DNA from: Lentzea kentuckyensis
GTDB lineage: Bacteria > Actinomycetota > Actinomycetes > Mycobacteriales > Pseudonocardiaceae
Assembly (NCBI RefSeq): GCF_002150765.1
Contig: NZ_MUYM01000072.1
Location: 1-64,000, forward strand
Reading direction: 5' to 3'
Length of the DNA stretch: 64,000 nucleotides
Shown: positions 15,805 through 24,315 of the stretch, piece after piece
How positions within the stretch are numbered: position 1 is the stretch's first letter
Layout: every line of letters starts with the position of its first letter
Translations under genes and position numbers: made by a program
Notes under the pieces: generated by a model
The model's input: only the letters and a program-made list of their open reading frames with translations
Told to the model about the DNA's origin: nothing
Databases searched by the model: none

Positions 15805-16740
15805 ATGGCTTTGATCGACCGGCAAGTGGTGGACAGGGCGGCCAGGAGGCACCGCTGGGACACGAAGTTCGCGCCGTACGGGTACGTGGCGCCGTACTTC
15901 CTGATCTTCGGTGTCTTCGGGCTGTTCCCCCTGCTCTTCACCATCTGGGTCTCGCTGCAGGAACGCAACCTGCTCGACGAGAACGCCGCGCACCTGGTCT
16001 GGTTCGCGAACTACGCGCACCTGCTGGCGGACCCGTACTTCTGGAACGCCATGGGCAACACGATGAGCCTGTGGCTGCTCACCACCGTCCCGCAGATCCT
16101 GTTCGCGCTGGGGATCGCGGCCCTGCTCAACCGCAAGGTCCGGACCCGCACGCTGTTCCGGATGGGCGTGATCCTGCCGAACATCACCTCGGTGGCGGCG
16201 GTGACGATCATCTTCGCCCAGCTGTTCGGCCGGGACTTCGGCCTGGTCAACTGGGTGCTGGACCTCTTCGCTGCCGGCCAGATCGACTGGCAGGCGGGCA
16301 CGGCCACCTCGCACGTCGCGATCGCCGTCATGGTGGTGTGGCGCTGGACCGGGTACCACGCGCTGATCTTCCTGGCGTCCATGCAGGCCATCTCGCCGAG
16401 TCTGTACGAGGCCGCCACTTTGGACGGTGCGAGCGGGTGGCAGCAGTTCTGGCGGATCACGGTGCCGCTGCTGCGGCCGCAGATCATCTTCACCACGATC
16501 ATCGCGACCACCGGGAACATGCGCCTGCTCGCCGAGCCGTTGCTGTTCAACCCCGGTGCGGCGGCCGCGACCGGCGGTTCGGACCGGCAGTTCCAGACCG
16601 CGGCGCTGTACCTGTACGAGCAGGGCTTCACCAAGTACGACTTCGGCTACAGCTCGGCGATCGCGGTCGTGCTGGCGATCGCCACGATCATCGTCGCCGG
16701 TCTCGGCTACCTGGTGACCAAACGGATCCAGACGGAGTGA
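15805..16740 (+). CDS. Sugar ABC transporter permease (MalF-type)
   Basis: A 311-residue inner-membrane permease with six hydrophobic helices, beginning with YGYVAPYFLIFGVFGLFPLL. The EAA loop that contacts the ATPase reads YEAATLDGASGWQQFWRITVPLLRP across about residues 205-230. It starts 9 bp after the binding-protein gene. No ATPase gene is in the operon, so a shared MsiK-type ATPase encoded elsewhere is expected, as in many actinomycetes. Confidence 0.93.
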   Translation: MALIDRQVVDRAARRHRWDTKFAPYGYVAPYFLIFGVFGLFPLLFTIWVSLQERNLLDENAAHLVWFANYAHLLADPYFWNAMGNTMSLWLLTTVPQILFALGIAALLNRKVRTRTLFRMGVILPNITSVAAVTIIFAQLFGRDFGLVNWVLDLFAAGQIDWQAGTATSHVAIAVMVVWRWTGYHALIFLASMQAISPSLYEAATLDGASGWQQFWRITVPLLRPQIIFTTIIATTGNMRLLAEPLLFNPGAAAATGGSDRQFQTAALYLYEQGFTKYDFGYSSAIAVVLAIATIIVAGLGYLVTKRIQTE

Positions 16741-16744
16741 ACCC

Positions 16745-17632
16745 ATGACCGCTGTGCTGGAACGTCCCGCACCGGTGCGCCCCACCGGTCCCACGGGAAG
16801 GGCGCGCAGGCTGGCCAGGCGCGTGGCCGGACCGTGGACGTACGCCGCGTTGATCGCGGTGCTCGCCGGGTCGGCCTTCCCCGTGTACTGGTCGTTCGTG
16901 GTGTCCTCGCAGACGCCGGACGCGATCGACAGCGTGCCGCCGGTCCTCGTGCCGGGCGGCCACCTGTTCGAGAACATCGCCCGCGTCTTCGACACCACCG
17001 ACTTCGCGCTGGCGTTGCTGAACTCGATCATCGTGTCGGGCACGGTCACCGTGTCCGTGGTGTTGTTCTCGACGCTGGCCGGGTTCGCGTTCGCCAAGAT
17101 GAAGTTCCGCGGCCGCAACGTCCTGCTGCTGCTCATCATCGGCACGCAGGCGATCCCGACCGAGCTCGGCATCATCCCGCTGTACATGATGATGAGCGAG
17201 TTCGGCTGGGCCGGACAGATCCACGCGGTGATCGTGCCGGGGCTGGTGACCGCGTTCGGCGTGTTCTTCATGCGGCAGTACTTCGAGCGGGCCATCCCGG
17301 ACGAGCTGCTCGAGGCTGGACGGATGGACGGCTGCCACTCGTTGCGACTGTTCTGGCACGTCGCGCTGCCGGCGGCCCGGCCGGCCGCGGCGGTGCTCGG
17401 GTTGTTCACGTTCATGCAGGCGTGGAACGACTTCTTCTGGCCGCTCGTGGTGCTGGTGCCGGAGAACCCGACCGTGCAGACCGCTCTGTCCACTTTGGCC
17501 AGTGGTTACACCACCGACTACACGCTCGTGCTCACCGCCGCGACGATCGGCACGGTTCCCGTGCTGGCCGTGTTCCTGTTGTTCGGCCGCCAGATCGTCG
17601 GCGGCATCATGTCCGGTGCCGTCAAGGGCTGA
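16745..17632 (+). CDS. Sugar ABC transporter permease (MalG-type)
   Basis: A 295-residue partner permease of the same importer. It has six membrane segments and an EAA loop reading ELLEAGRMDGCHSLRLFWHV near residue 185, next to LFTFMQAWNDFFWPLVVL. Spacing to the first permease is 4 bp, so the two are almost certainly cotranslated. The N-terminal 25 residues are basic and proline-rich and lie in the cytoplasm. Confidence 0.93.
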   Translation: MTAVLERPAPVRPTGPTGRARRLARRVAGPWTYAALIAVLAGSAFPVYWSFVVSSQTPDAIDSVPPVLVPGGHLFENIARVFDTTDFALALLNSIIVSGTVTVSVVLFSTLAGFAFAKMKFRGRNVLLLLIIGTQAIPTELGIIPLYMMMSEFGWAGQIHAVIVPGLVTAFGVFFMRQYFERAIPDELLEAGRMDGCHSLRLFWHVALPAARPAAAVLGLFTFMQAWNDFFWPLVVLVPENPTVQTALSTLASGYTTDYTLVLTAATIGTVPVLAVFLLFGRQIVGGIMSGAVKG

Positions 17633-17651
17633 CCTCCCCGAGGAGATCGTT

Positions 17652-19016
17652 GTGAGTTTTCCGGCCGGCTTCCGCTGGGGTGTGGCGACCTCGGCCTATC
17701 AGATCGAAGGGGCGGCGCGACTCGACGGCCGCGGTCCGTCCATCTGGGACACCTTCGCCACCGTGCCCGGTGCCGTCGCGTCCGGCGACACCGGTGACGT
17801 GGCGGCGGACCACTACCACCGCTGGGCCGAGGACGTGCGGCTGCTCGCCGACCTGGGCGTGGACGCGTACCGGTTCTCGGTCTCGTGGTCGAGGATCCTG
17901 CCGGACGGGCACGGGCGGGTCGAGCAGCGCGGCCTCGACTTCTACCGGCGGCTGATCGAGTCGCTGCTCGACAACGGGATCGAGCCCTTCGTCACGCTCT
18001 ACCACTGGGATCTGCCGCAGGCCCTGGAGAACCGGGGCGGGTGGCGCGTCCGCGAGACCTCCGGCTGGTTCGCCGACTACGCGGCGACCGTGCACGAGGC
18101 GCTCGGTGACGTCGTCTCCAAGTGGACCACGTTGAACGAGCCGTACTGCTCCTCGATCGTCGGCTACGGCGAAGGCCGCCACGCACCGGGCGCCCGTGAA
18201 GGCCACGGTGCGCTGGCGGCGGTGCACCACCTGCTGCTGGGCCACGGCCTGGCGGTGCAGGCCATGCGCGCCAACGGGTTGCCGGGTCAGGAGTTCGGCA
18301 TCGTGCTCAACCAGTCCCCCGCCGTGCCGGTGACGGACTCCCCCGCCGACGTCGCCGCGGCGAGCCGTCAGGACTGCCTGTTGCGCCGGCAGTTCACCGA
18401 CCCGTTGTTCGGTGGCGCGTACCCGGACGAGCTGACCTCGATGTTCGGTGCCATCACCGACTTCTCGTTCCGGCACGACGGGGATCTGTCGATCATCGGC
18501 GAACCACTGGACTACGTCGGCCTCAACTACTACTACCGGCTGCACGTCGCCGACGCGCCACACCGGGAACCGGACCCGGCCAAGCGCACCGCCCACGACA
18601 TCGGCGTCGACACGACGCAGCTCCCGGACGTCCCCCGGACCGGCATGGGCTGGCCGGTGGAACCCGCCGGGCTCACCACCGCGCTGACGGACCTCAAGGC
18701 CCGGCACCCTGATCTGCCGCCCGTCTACGTCACGGAGAACGGCTGCGTCTATCCCGACGTGGACGGGTTCGCGGACCTCGACCGCATCAACTACCTCCGG
18801 GACCACATCGAGGCTGCCGAAGCGGCCGCGCGGGCCGGAGTGGACCTGCGCGGCTACTTCTGCTGGTCGCTGCTCGACAACTTCGAGTGGGCGCACGGCT
18901 ACAAGCACCGGTTCGGCCTGATCCACGTCGACTACGCGACCCAGGCCCGCTCACCGCGAGCGAGCTACCACTGGTACCGCGCGTTCATCGCTGCGGCTCG
19001 ACCGCTGGGCAGCTGA
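17652..19016 (+). CDS. GH1 beta-glucosidase
   Basis: A 454-residue cytoplasmic family 1 glycoside hydrolase that cleaves terminal beta-glucosyl residues. The N-terminal signature is FPAGFRWGVATSAYQIEGA. The acid/base is Glu163 in TLNEP and the nucleophile is Glu363 in YVTENG. It has no signal peptide, so it acts on imported disaccharides. GTG 17652 follows GAGGAGA and lies 19 bp after the permease gene, completing a binding protein-permease-permease-hydrolase operon opposite a LacI repressor. This layout is that of cellobiose utilisation loci, although other beta-glucosides are possible. Its 3' end overlaps the next convergent gene by 32 bp. Confidence 0.94.
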   Translation: MSFPAGFRWGVATSAYQIEGAARLDGRGPSIWDTFATVPGAVASGDTGDVAADHYHRWAEDVRLLADLGVDAYRFSVSWSRILPDGHGRVEQRGLDFYRRLIESLLDNGIEPFVTLYHWDLPQALENRGGWRVRETSGWFADYAATVHEALGDVVSKWTTLNEPYCSSIVGYGEGRHAPGAREGHGALAAVHHLLLGHGLAVQAMRANGLPGQEFGIVLNQSPAVPVTDSPADVAAASRQDCLLRRQFTDPLFGGAYPDELTSMFGAITDFSFRHDGDLSIIGEPLDYVGLNYYYRLHVADAPHREPDPAKRTAHDIGVDTTQLPDVPRTGMGWPVEPAGLTTALTDLKARHPDLPPVYVTENGCVYPDVDGFADLDRINYLRDHIEAAEAAARAGVDLRGYFCWSLLDNFEWAHGYKHRFGLIHVDYATQARSPRASYHWYRAFIAAARPLGS

Positions 19017-20379
19017 CCGCCGGGATCGTCAGGTCCAGCAGGTAGGCGTCGACGCCACCGCGCGTGCAGTCGCTGCGGGGATAGGCCACGTGGCCCCAGC
19101 CCTCGTAGGTCAGCAGCGCGGTGTTGCGCGGCGCCTGCCGGTGGATGTTGGCCGCCCAGGCGTACGGGGTGTTCGGGTCGTGCCGCGCGCTGAGGACGAG
19201 GATCTTCGGCGCGTGGCCGATGTCCAGCCGGTGCGGTGGGTTGCTGGGCGGTCCTGGGACGCCGGCGCACGTGGTGGCCTCGTCGTGGCCGATGAGGCTG
19301 CCGCGCATGATCGGTGACCGGCGCAGTTCCTCGGCCCGCAGCCGGGAGTACTGCTCGAAGTTCCTGATGCGCAGGGAGAAGTCCTGGCAGACCGTCGCCA
19401 GCCGGACCGACTCGTAGTTCGGCTCGAAGACGAGGGAGGCTCGGCGTTGCGTCTCCGTGCCGGCGATCAGGTCCGCGCCCCAGGCCCAGTCCGGGGCGCC
19501 CAGCGCGAAGTACAGGGAGTCGATCAGCCGCTGCCGGCCGAACGGTTCACCGTCGGCGCGGACGAGGGCCGCTTCCCAGGCCGTGTAGACGTTCTGGCCG
19601 TGCAGGGCGCAGGAAACCGTGCGGTCGCACCAGCGGGCGAACTCGGCGAACGAGTCGTCCACGGCCGCGGCCCGGTCCCCCATGAAGCGCCTGAGGTCCG
19701 CGCTGTGGTCGACGACGCTGTCGAGGGCCATCGCGCGGACCCGGTGACCGAACTTCTCGGCGTACGCCTGCCCGAACACCGTGCCGTACGACAGCCCGAG
19801 GTAGCTGATCTTCCGCTCGCCCAGCGCCCGCCGGGTGGCGTCCATGTCCTGCGCGACGGTCGCGCTGTCCGCGTGGTCGAAGATCGGCCCGCTGCGCGCA
19901 CGGCACTTGCCGAGCACGTTCTTGTTGTACTGCAACAGAGCGTCGAACCCGGCCTCGTCGGCCGGGTAGCTCGACGGCGCGTCGGTCATCAGGTCGGCGC
20001 AGCGGATCGGCAGGGTGTTGCCGGTACCCCTCGAGTCGATGCCGACGATGTCGAACCGCGCCCGGAGCTCCGGGCTGAACAGGCGGGACAAGGCGAACGC
20101 CGCCGCCGAGCCGCCCGGACCTCCGGGGTCGACCATGAGCACGCCGATCCGCCGCGCCGGATCGGTGGCCTTGTGCCGCGCCACCGCGACATCGATGCGC
20201 CGCCCCCACGGCTTCGCCCAGTCCAGCGGCACGCTCAGCGCGCCGCACTCGCCCTGCGGGTTGTCCGGGCATGGCGCCCATGCGATGGCCTTCGGTGGTT
20301 CGGCGTTCGCCGCACCTGCGCAGACCACCAGAACCATCGCGGCAAGCGAACTTGCCAGCACCCGTCTCACCAACCGCAC
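18985..20379 (-). CDS. Secreted S33-type alpha/beta hydrolase (tripeptidyl aminopeptidase-like)
   Basis: A 464-residue exported serine hydrolase of the actinomycete tripeptidyl-aminopeptidase/S33 group. The signal peptide is about residues 1-26. The oxyanion segment is VDPGGPGGSA, the nucleophile Ser197 lies in GLSYGTVFG, the Asp is in SARHDPNTP and the His in GWGHVAYP. Conserved Cys residues (CPDNPQGEC, SDCTRGG) suggest disulfides. GTG 20379 has GGGAGG upstream. It lies 32 bp after the NACHT gene on the same strand and might be read through from that operon, but its family is usually free-standing and secreted, so I do not assign it to the signalling locus. Confidence 0.88.
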   Translation of the reverse strand: MRLVRRVLASSLAAMVLVVCAGAANAEPPKAIAWAPCPDNPQGECGALSVPLDWAKPWGRRIDVAVARHKATDPARRIGVLMVDPGGPGGSAAAFALSRLFSPELRARFDIVGIDSRGTGNTLPIRCADLMTDAPSSYPADEAGFDALLQYNKNVLGKCRARSGPIFDHADSATVAQDMDATRRALGERKISYLGLSYGTVFGQAYAEKFGHRVRAMALDSVVDHSADLRRFMGDRAAAVDDSFAEFARWCDRTVSCALHGQNVYTAWEAALVRADGEPFGRQRLIDSLYFALGAPDWAWGADLIAGTETQRRASLVFEPNYESVRLATVCQDFSLRIRNFEQYSRLRAEELRRSPIMRGSLIGHDEATTCAGVPGPPSNPPHRLDIGHAPKILVLSARHDPNTPYAWAANIHRQAPRNTALLTYEGWGHVAYPRSDCTRGGVDAYLLDLTIPAVSCPAVEPQR

Positions 20380-20411
20380 AGTGCCTCCCGCTCTCAGGTG
20401 AAGTGATCACC

Positions 20412-22619
20412 CTATGAGGGAAAGGGCTTTCCGAACACGGCCGTCTGGCCGGAGGCCGAGCGCGACGCGAGGTGGGACTGCAGCGTGCGGTGCAGGAACG
20501 CGTGACCGAGCACGGTCTTCCGCATGATCACGCGATCCTCGGCGTGGGCGAAGAACTCGTCGATGTCCCGCGGCAGCGTGTCCGACTCGACAATCGCGCG
20601 CACTGCGCTGGTGTGGCTCCACCAACCGCTCAACGACACCGCGAAACCAGCGAGCCACATCCCGACACCGGTGGCCAGCAGGATGAAGTACATGGTCGGT
20701 CGCATCCCGGGGTCCGGGACGAACCTGATCAGCAACGACGGGAGCCACAGGCTCACGGCGAGACTCGCCGCGCCGGTCAGCGCGCGGACCCACAGCGTCG
20801 TCCGGGCGGCACGTCGCGCTGAACGGTGTCGTTCGCCGGACCGCCGCTGCGGCAACGAGATCACCGCGGACGTCAGGCCCGCCAGCGCTCCTGGCAGCAG
20901 ACTGAGCGGCAACGCCTCCGGCCCGCCGACGATCCCGACGCAGACGCCGGCGAACAGGCCCATCACCGGTGGAATGATCATGGCTGAGCACCCCGCGGTG
21001 ACGTCCACGTCCCACCGGCTGCCCACGGCGTCGCTGAGGTCCATCCGTGACCTCGCCTGTCGCCCCGGCATCTCGTGGTCGGCGCCGAACAGGTTGGCCA
21101 ACGCAGTCCCCACCAGCACGAACACGGTGATCAACGCCACCACGAAGTCGGTCTGGACCCACGCCACCGCGGCCACGGCCGCCCCCGCCACGACTGCCGC
21201 GACCAGGTAGAGCCGCGTCGCCGTCCGGCCGGCGAGCGGGTCGATCGTCCGCACCCACGTGAGGTCCAGCGAGTTGACCGCCACGCTGTCCTGCTCCACG
21301 GCTTCCATCAATCGCGCAAGCTTGCGCAGGTAGGCGACGATCTCCTCGTCGCTGTGGCTTACGGCGCGCACGCCGGTGCGACTGCGTTGCCTCGGCAACG
21401 CCTCCTGCAGATACGCGTCCCACAGGTGATCGAGCCGGTTCGTCAGCAACTGCGCCACAACGTCGTCAGTGACGTCCTTGCCCTGATAGGTCAGGACCGC
21501 GACCGTCAGTGCGAGCGGCGTGTTCAACAACGTGGCCAACTCTGGATTCCGCTGACACGCCGTGCGCAGCGACACCAGCTCGTCGCCGGCCATCTCCAGA
21601 TACTCGTCGACCTTCTCCGGGCTCAACGGCAGGATCTCGGCGGCCACCCCGAACCGCAGCAGGCTGCCCGTCTCGAAGTACTCCGCCGTCCGGCTGCACA
21701 CCACGAGTCCGGTGTTCAACCTGGTGCGCAGCAACGACAACACGCGCACACACCGCCTGCGGTCAGCCTGATCGCGGATCTCATCGAGCCCGTCCAGGAG
21801 CAACACCACCGGGCTGTGGTCGGCCCGCAGCCACTCCGTGACCTTGCGCTGCGGCACCGCGTACAACTCGCTGATCTCCCACGCCAGCCAGTCGATCGTG
21901 GCGTCGAGCACCTTCTCCACGTCCTCGACCCGCTCCTGGTAGGCCTGCCGCCGCCGCTCCCGGACCGCGTCGTCGACCTCCTGGTCGGTGCGCAACGCGC
22001 TGAGCACGTGCTGCAGCTCGGGCAGGTCGAGCCGCCAACTGTTCGCCGACAACGTGACCACGATCGGCACGGGTCCGTCCTGCTCGGACAACAGGTGTTC
22101 GGCGAGCCTGAGCAGCTGCGTCGTCTTGCCCGCGCCGGGCGCGCCGAGCAGCACCAGCCTGCGTTCGGTCTCGGGCGAGGCGAACAGCTCGACCACGTCG
22201 ACGTCGAGCTCGCCCTCGTCGTCACCGACCTTGCGCAACGGCCCGGAGATCGCGTCGTGCCGCTCCCGGAACCCGAGGCGCGCGGGCACGATCTGTTCCA
22301 GCGAACTGTGCAGGAATCCCTTGATCCAGGTCTTGTGCACCTGCTGACGGAGGTCGTCGAGATACCCGTCGGCAGCACGATCGAACGCCCGCCCGTCGTG
22401 CGGCCGCTCCACCGGCCCGCGCCGTTGCCACGCCAGCGCACCGGCCAGCAGTCCGACCGCCGCGAAGGCCAGCAACGCGAGCCCGGTGTGCTCCCGCATC
22501 CACGCCTGGCCCGGCAGGGGGTTCGCCGCGGCGAAGTCGCCCAGTGGCGCGAAGTAGGCGGCGGCGATGGCGGCCACCACGATGGCCGCGACCGCGGGCA
22601 ACGCCCCGCCCCGCCTCAC
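20412..22619 (-). CDS. Membrane-anchored NACHT NTPase
   Basis: A 735-residue STAND-class signalling NTPase. Two N-terminal membrane helices (about residues 8-24 and 46-63) are followed by the NACHT domain: Walker A GAPGAGKTT (159-167) and Walker B VVLLLDGLDEIRDQ about 120 residues later. The C-terminal half carries several more hydrophobic helices (LVAAVVAGAAVAAVAWV, MIIPPVMGLFAGVCVGIVGG and others) and a soluble tail. It has no leucine-rich or TPR sensor and no recognisable nuclease or TIR effector. GTG 22619 is set by GGGAGG upstream. It is the last member of a minus-strand run with a CHAT protease, which suggests a conflict or programmed-death module; that is inference from gene content. 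Confidence 0.87.
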   Translation of the reverse strand: MRRGGALPAVAAIVVAAIAAAYFAPLGDFAAANPLPGQAWMREHTGLALLAFAAVGLLAGALAWQRRGPVERPHDGRAFDRAADGYLDDLRQQVHKTWIKGFLHSSLEQIVPARLGFRERHDAISGPLRKVGDDEGELDVDVVELFASPETERRLVLLGAPGAGKTTQLLRLAEHLLSEQDGPVPIVVTLSANSWRLDLPELQHVLSALRTDQEVDDAVRERRRQAYQERVEDVEKVLDATIDWLAWEISELYAVPQRKVTEWLRADHSPVVLLLDGLDEIRDQADRRRCVRVLSLLRTRLNTGLVVCSRTAEYFETGSLLRFGVAAEILPLSPEKVDEYLEMAGDELVSLRTACQRNPELATLLNTPLALTVAVLTYQGKDVTDDVVAQLLTNRLDHLWDAYLQEALPRQRSRTGVRAVSHSDEEIVAYLRKLARLMEAVEQDSVAVNSLDLTWVRTIDPLAGRTATRLYLVAAVVAGAAVAAVAWVQTDFVVALITVFVLVGTALANLFGADHEMPGRQARSRMDLSDAVGSRWDVDVTAGCSAMIIPPVMGLFAGVCVGIVGGPEALPLSLLPGALAGLTSAVISLPQRRSGERHRSARRAARTTLWVRALTGAASLAVSLWLPSLLIRFVPDPGMRPTMYFILLATGVGMWLAGFAVSLSGWWSHTSAVRAIVESDTLPRDIDEFFAHAEDRVIMRKTVLGHAFLHRTLQSHLASRSASGQTAVFGKPFPS

Positions 22620-22674
22620 CGGGTGACCTCCCGCGCGAGGGCCGCCGTGCTCGCCCTCGCGCGAGCCTGCCCGC

Positions 22675-22818
22675 TCAACTCCCGGACCCGGTACAGGTGG
22701 CCGGGCCGCCCTCCAGCCCGGCGATGCCGTCGTTGACCGTGATCTCCCGCTTGAACCGCACACCGGCGGCGGAGTTCCGCACGCCGGGCACGGTGCCCTC
22801 GGGTTGATCGGTGGTCAC
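22675..22818 (-). CDS. 47-residue hypothetical protein beside NACHT gene
   Basis: A small frame from GTG 22818 to TGA 22675 that sits exactly between the repeat-protein and NACHT genes, with 71 and 55 bp gaps. The peptide starts VTTDQPEGTVPG, has a basic middle (GVRFKREITVND) and ends GPATCTGSGS with a single Cys. No clear ribosome site precedes it, so it may be leaderless or not a gene. If real, it could be an adaptor or trigger peptide for the adjacent CHAT/NACHT proteins. I recognise no family. Confidence 0.4.
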   Translation of the reverse strand: MTTDQPEGTVPGVRNSAAGVRFKREITVNDGIAGLEGGPATCTGSGS

Positions 22819-22889
22819 TCGATGTGTATCAGAGGGCTCACAACTGTCGTTACGCCGCCGGGAAAGCGTTGCCGGATCGCGTGGAATGG

Positions 22890-24269
22890 TCAGGCGTTCT
22901 CCCGCGCCGCGAGCCACGGCGGCTGGGTGATCGTCCACGTCGGTTCGGTCCGCCAGCGGCCGAGCACGTCGCACGGCTGCCACGGGGCGTCCGGGTGCTG
23001 CCGCGTCTCCTCGGTGGTCGCGGTGTGCCGGATGAGCACCATGAAGCCCGGTTCACCGTTCACGACCTGGAAGTAGCGGGTCCCGGTCACCAGGCGCGCC
23101 TTGATCCGCTGCACCTGGGCCGCGTCGATCGGCAGCGTGACGAGCGTCAGCGGGCTCGCGGTGGGCACCCATTCGCCCTCGCGCAGGAACATCTCCCACC
23201 GCGGTGACGTGTCGGCCGCGCAACGGATGAGCGAGAACGCCTTGTCCGGCTCGGCGGCGTCGCGCAGGGAGTCGAGCACGGCGAAGTAGTAGTGGCCGTC
23301 CACGGGCCGGGCCTGGCGGCGCGCGGATCGCACGGTCAGTCGCAGGAAGAGGCGGTACGCCTCGAAGTCGCTCAGCGGCAGCACTACCGGGGCGTCCGGG
23401 TCCGGCGAGCGCGTCAGGCCGTAGGCGGAGTCGAGGTCCAGGACGTCGTTGGGGTGCTGGAACATCGCGTAGCCGCCGGTCAGCTCGGCCTTCTTCTGGT
23501 CGCGGTGGAAGCGGACGAGGGCGGCCATCACGGCGATCGCGTGGTCGAGGGTGACCTCCTCGGCGCCGGCGTTGGGTTCGTCGGCGATCTGGCTCAGCAG
23601 GTCGCCGGGCACGAACTCGCCGTCGGCCGTGAACATGATCGGGCCGACCGAGGAATTCTCCTTGCGCGGCACACCGGCCACGGAGAACGGGTTGCCGTTG
23701 ATGGTGGCGACGTAGTGGCGCAGGATGTCGTTCTCCCACGTGGCGTCGATGCGCTGTTTGAGCTCGCCCGCCTCGGCCGCGCTGATGGCGACGTACTCCT
23801 GGCGCATGTCCTCGCCGCGGTCGATGTCGTGCAGCTTGTCGCACGACTCCCACATGTTGTGGCCCGCATATTCCTCGTCGCCGTAGAACTCGGGGCGGCG
23901 CACCAGCATGTACGCCAGGGAGAGGTCGAGGACGTCGAGCGTGGCGCGGAAGACCGCGAAGTACTTGTAGTCGGTGAACTCGGACAGGTGCTGCCGCGCG
24001 CGGATCACCTGCACCAGTTCGACGAGGAAACCGTTGGCGTAGCCGACGTTCGCCGGTCGGGCGGTCCACCGCGGTTCGGCGGGCACGCGGCTGAGCAGGT
24101 CCGAGGGTTCCCAGCGCAGGTTGTGCGTGAAGGCTTCTTCGACGGCGCCGGTCTGCCTGACCACGGCGAGCGGAAGTGCTTCGCCCGCAACGAGAATGAT
24201 GGTGTAGCTGACGTTCGGGTCCTCGACGCCCGCGTAGTAGTCGCGCAGGCCCCAGTCGGCACCGGTCAT
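22890..24269 (-). CDS. Hypothetical protein with internal ~50-residue repeats, CHAT/NACHT locus
   Basis: A 459-residue soluble protein of unknown family. By eye it contains at least four copies of a unit that begins with an aromatic Y-F/Y-x-V, continues to a hydrophobic LxxxR strand, and ends in an acidic, Trp-containing WxPxDLLxR-like turn. Copies start near residues 11, 101, 185, 326 and 398; a partial one is near 267. The first and last are clearest: LRWEPSDLLSRVPAEPRWT against PWQPCDVLGRWRTEPTWT. ATG 24269 follows a G-rich ribosome site. It is 46 bp downstream of the CHAT gene, so it may be a substrate or sensor for the protease. There are no membrane segments or catalytic motifs. Confidence 0.7.
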   Translation of the reverse strand: MTGADWGLRDYYAGVEDPNVSYTIILVAGEALPLAVVRQTGAVEEAFTHNLRWEPSDLLSRVPAEPRWTARPANVGYANGFLVELVQVIRARQHLSEFTDYKYFAVFRATLDVLDLSLAYMLVRRPEFYGDEEYAGHNMWESCDKLHDIDRGEDMRQEYVAISAAEAGELKQRIDATWENDILRHYVATINGNPFSVAGVPRKENSSVGPIMFTADGEFVPGDLLSQIADEPNAGAEEVTLDHAIAVMAALVRFHRDQKKAELTGGYAMFQHPNDVLDLDSAYGLTRSPDPDAPVVLPLSDFEAYRLFLRLTVRSARRQARPVDGHYYFAVLDSLRDAAEPDKAFSLIRCAADTSPRWEMFLREGEWVPTASPLTLVTLPIDAAQVQRIKARLVTGTRYFQVVNGEPGFMVLIRHTATTEETRQHPDAPWQPCDVLGRWRTEPTWTITQPPWLAARENA

Positions 24270-24315
24270 GTGATCGCCCCCCAGCGGATCTTTCAGGCAG
24301 CATAGCGCCGCGGCC

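Noticed and set aside
14419-17493. Very long open frame antisense to the sugar-transport operon
   Set aside because: High-GC codon bias leaves the opposite strand open. The translation is low-complexity and Arg/Val-rich, while the plus-strand genes have clear domains.
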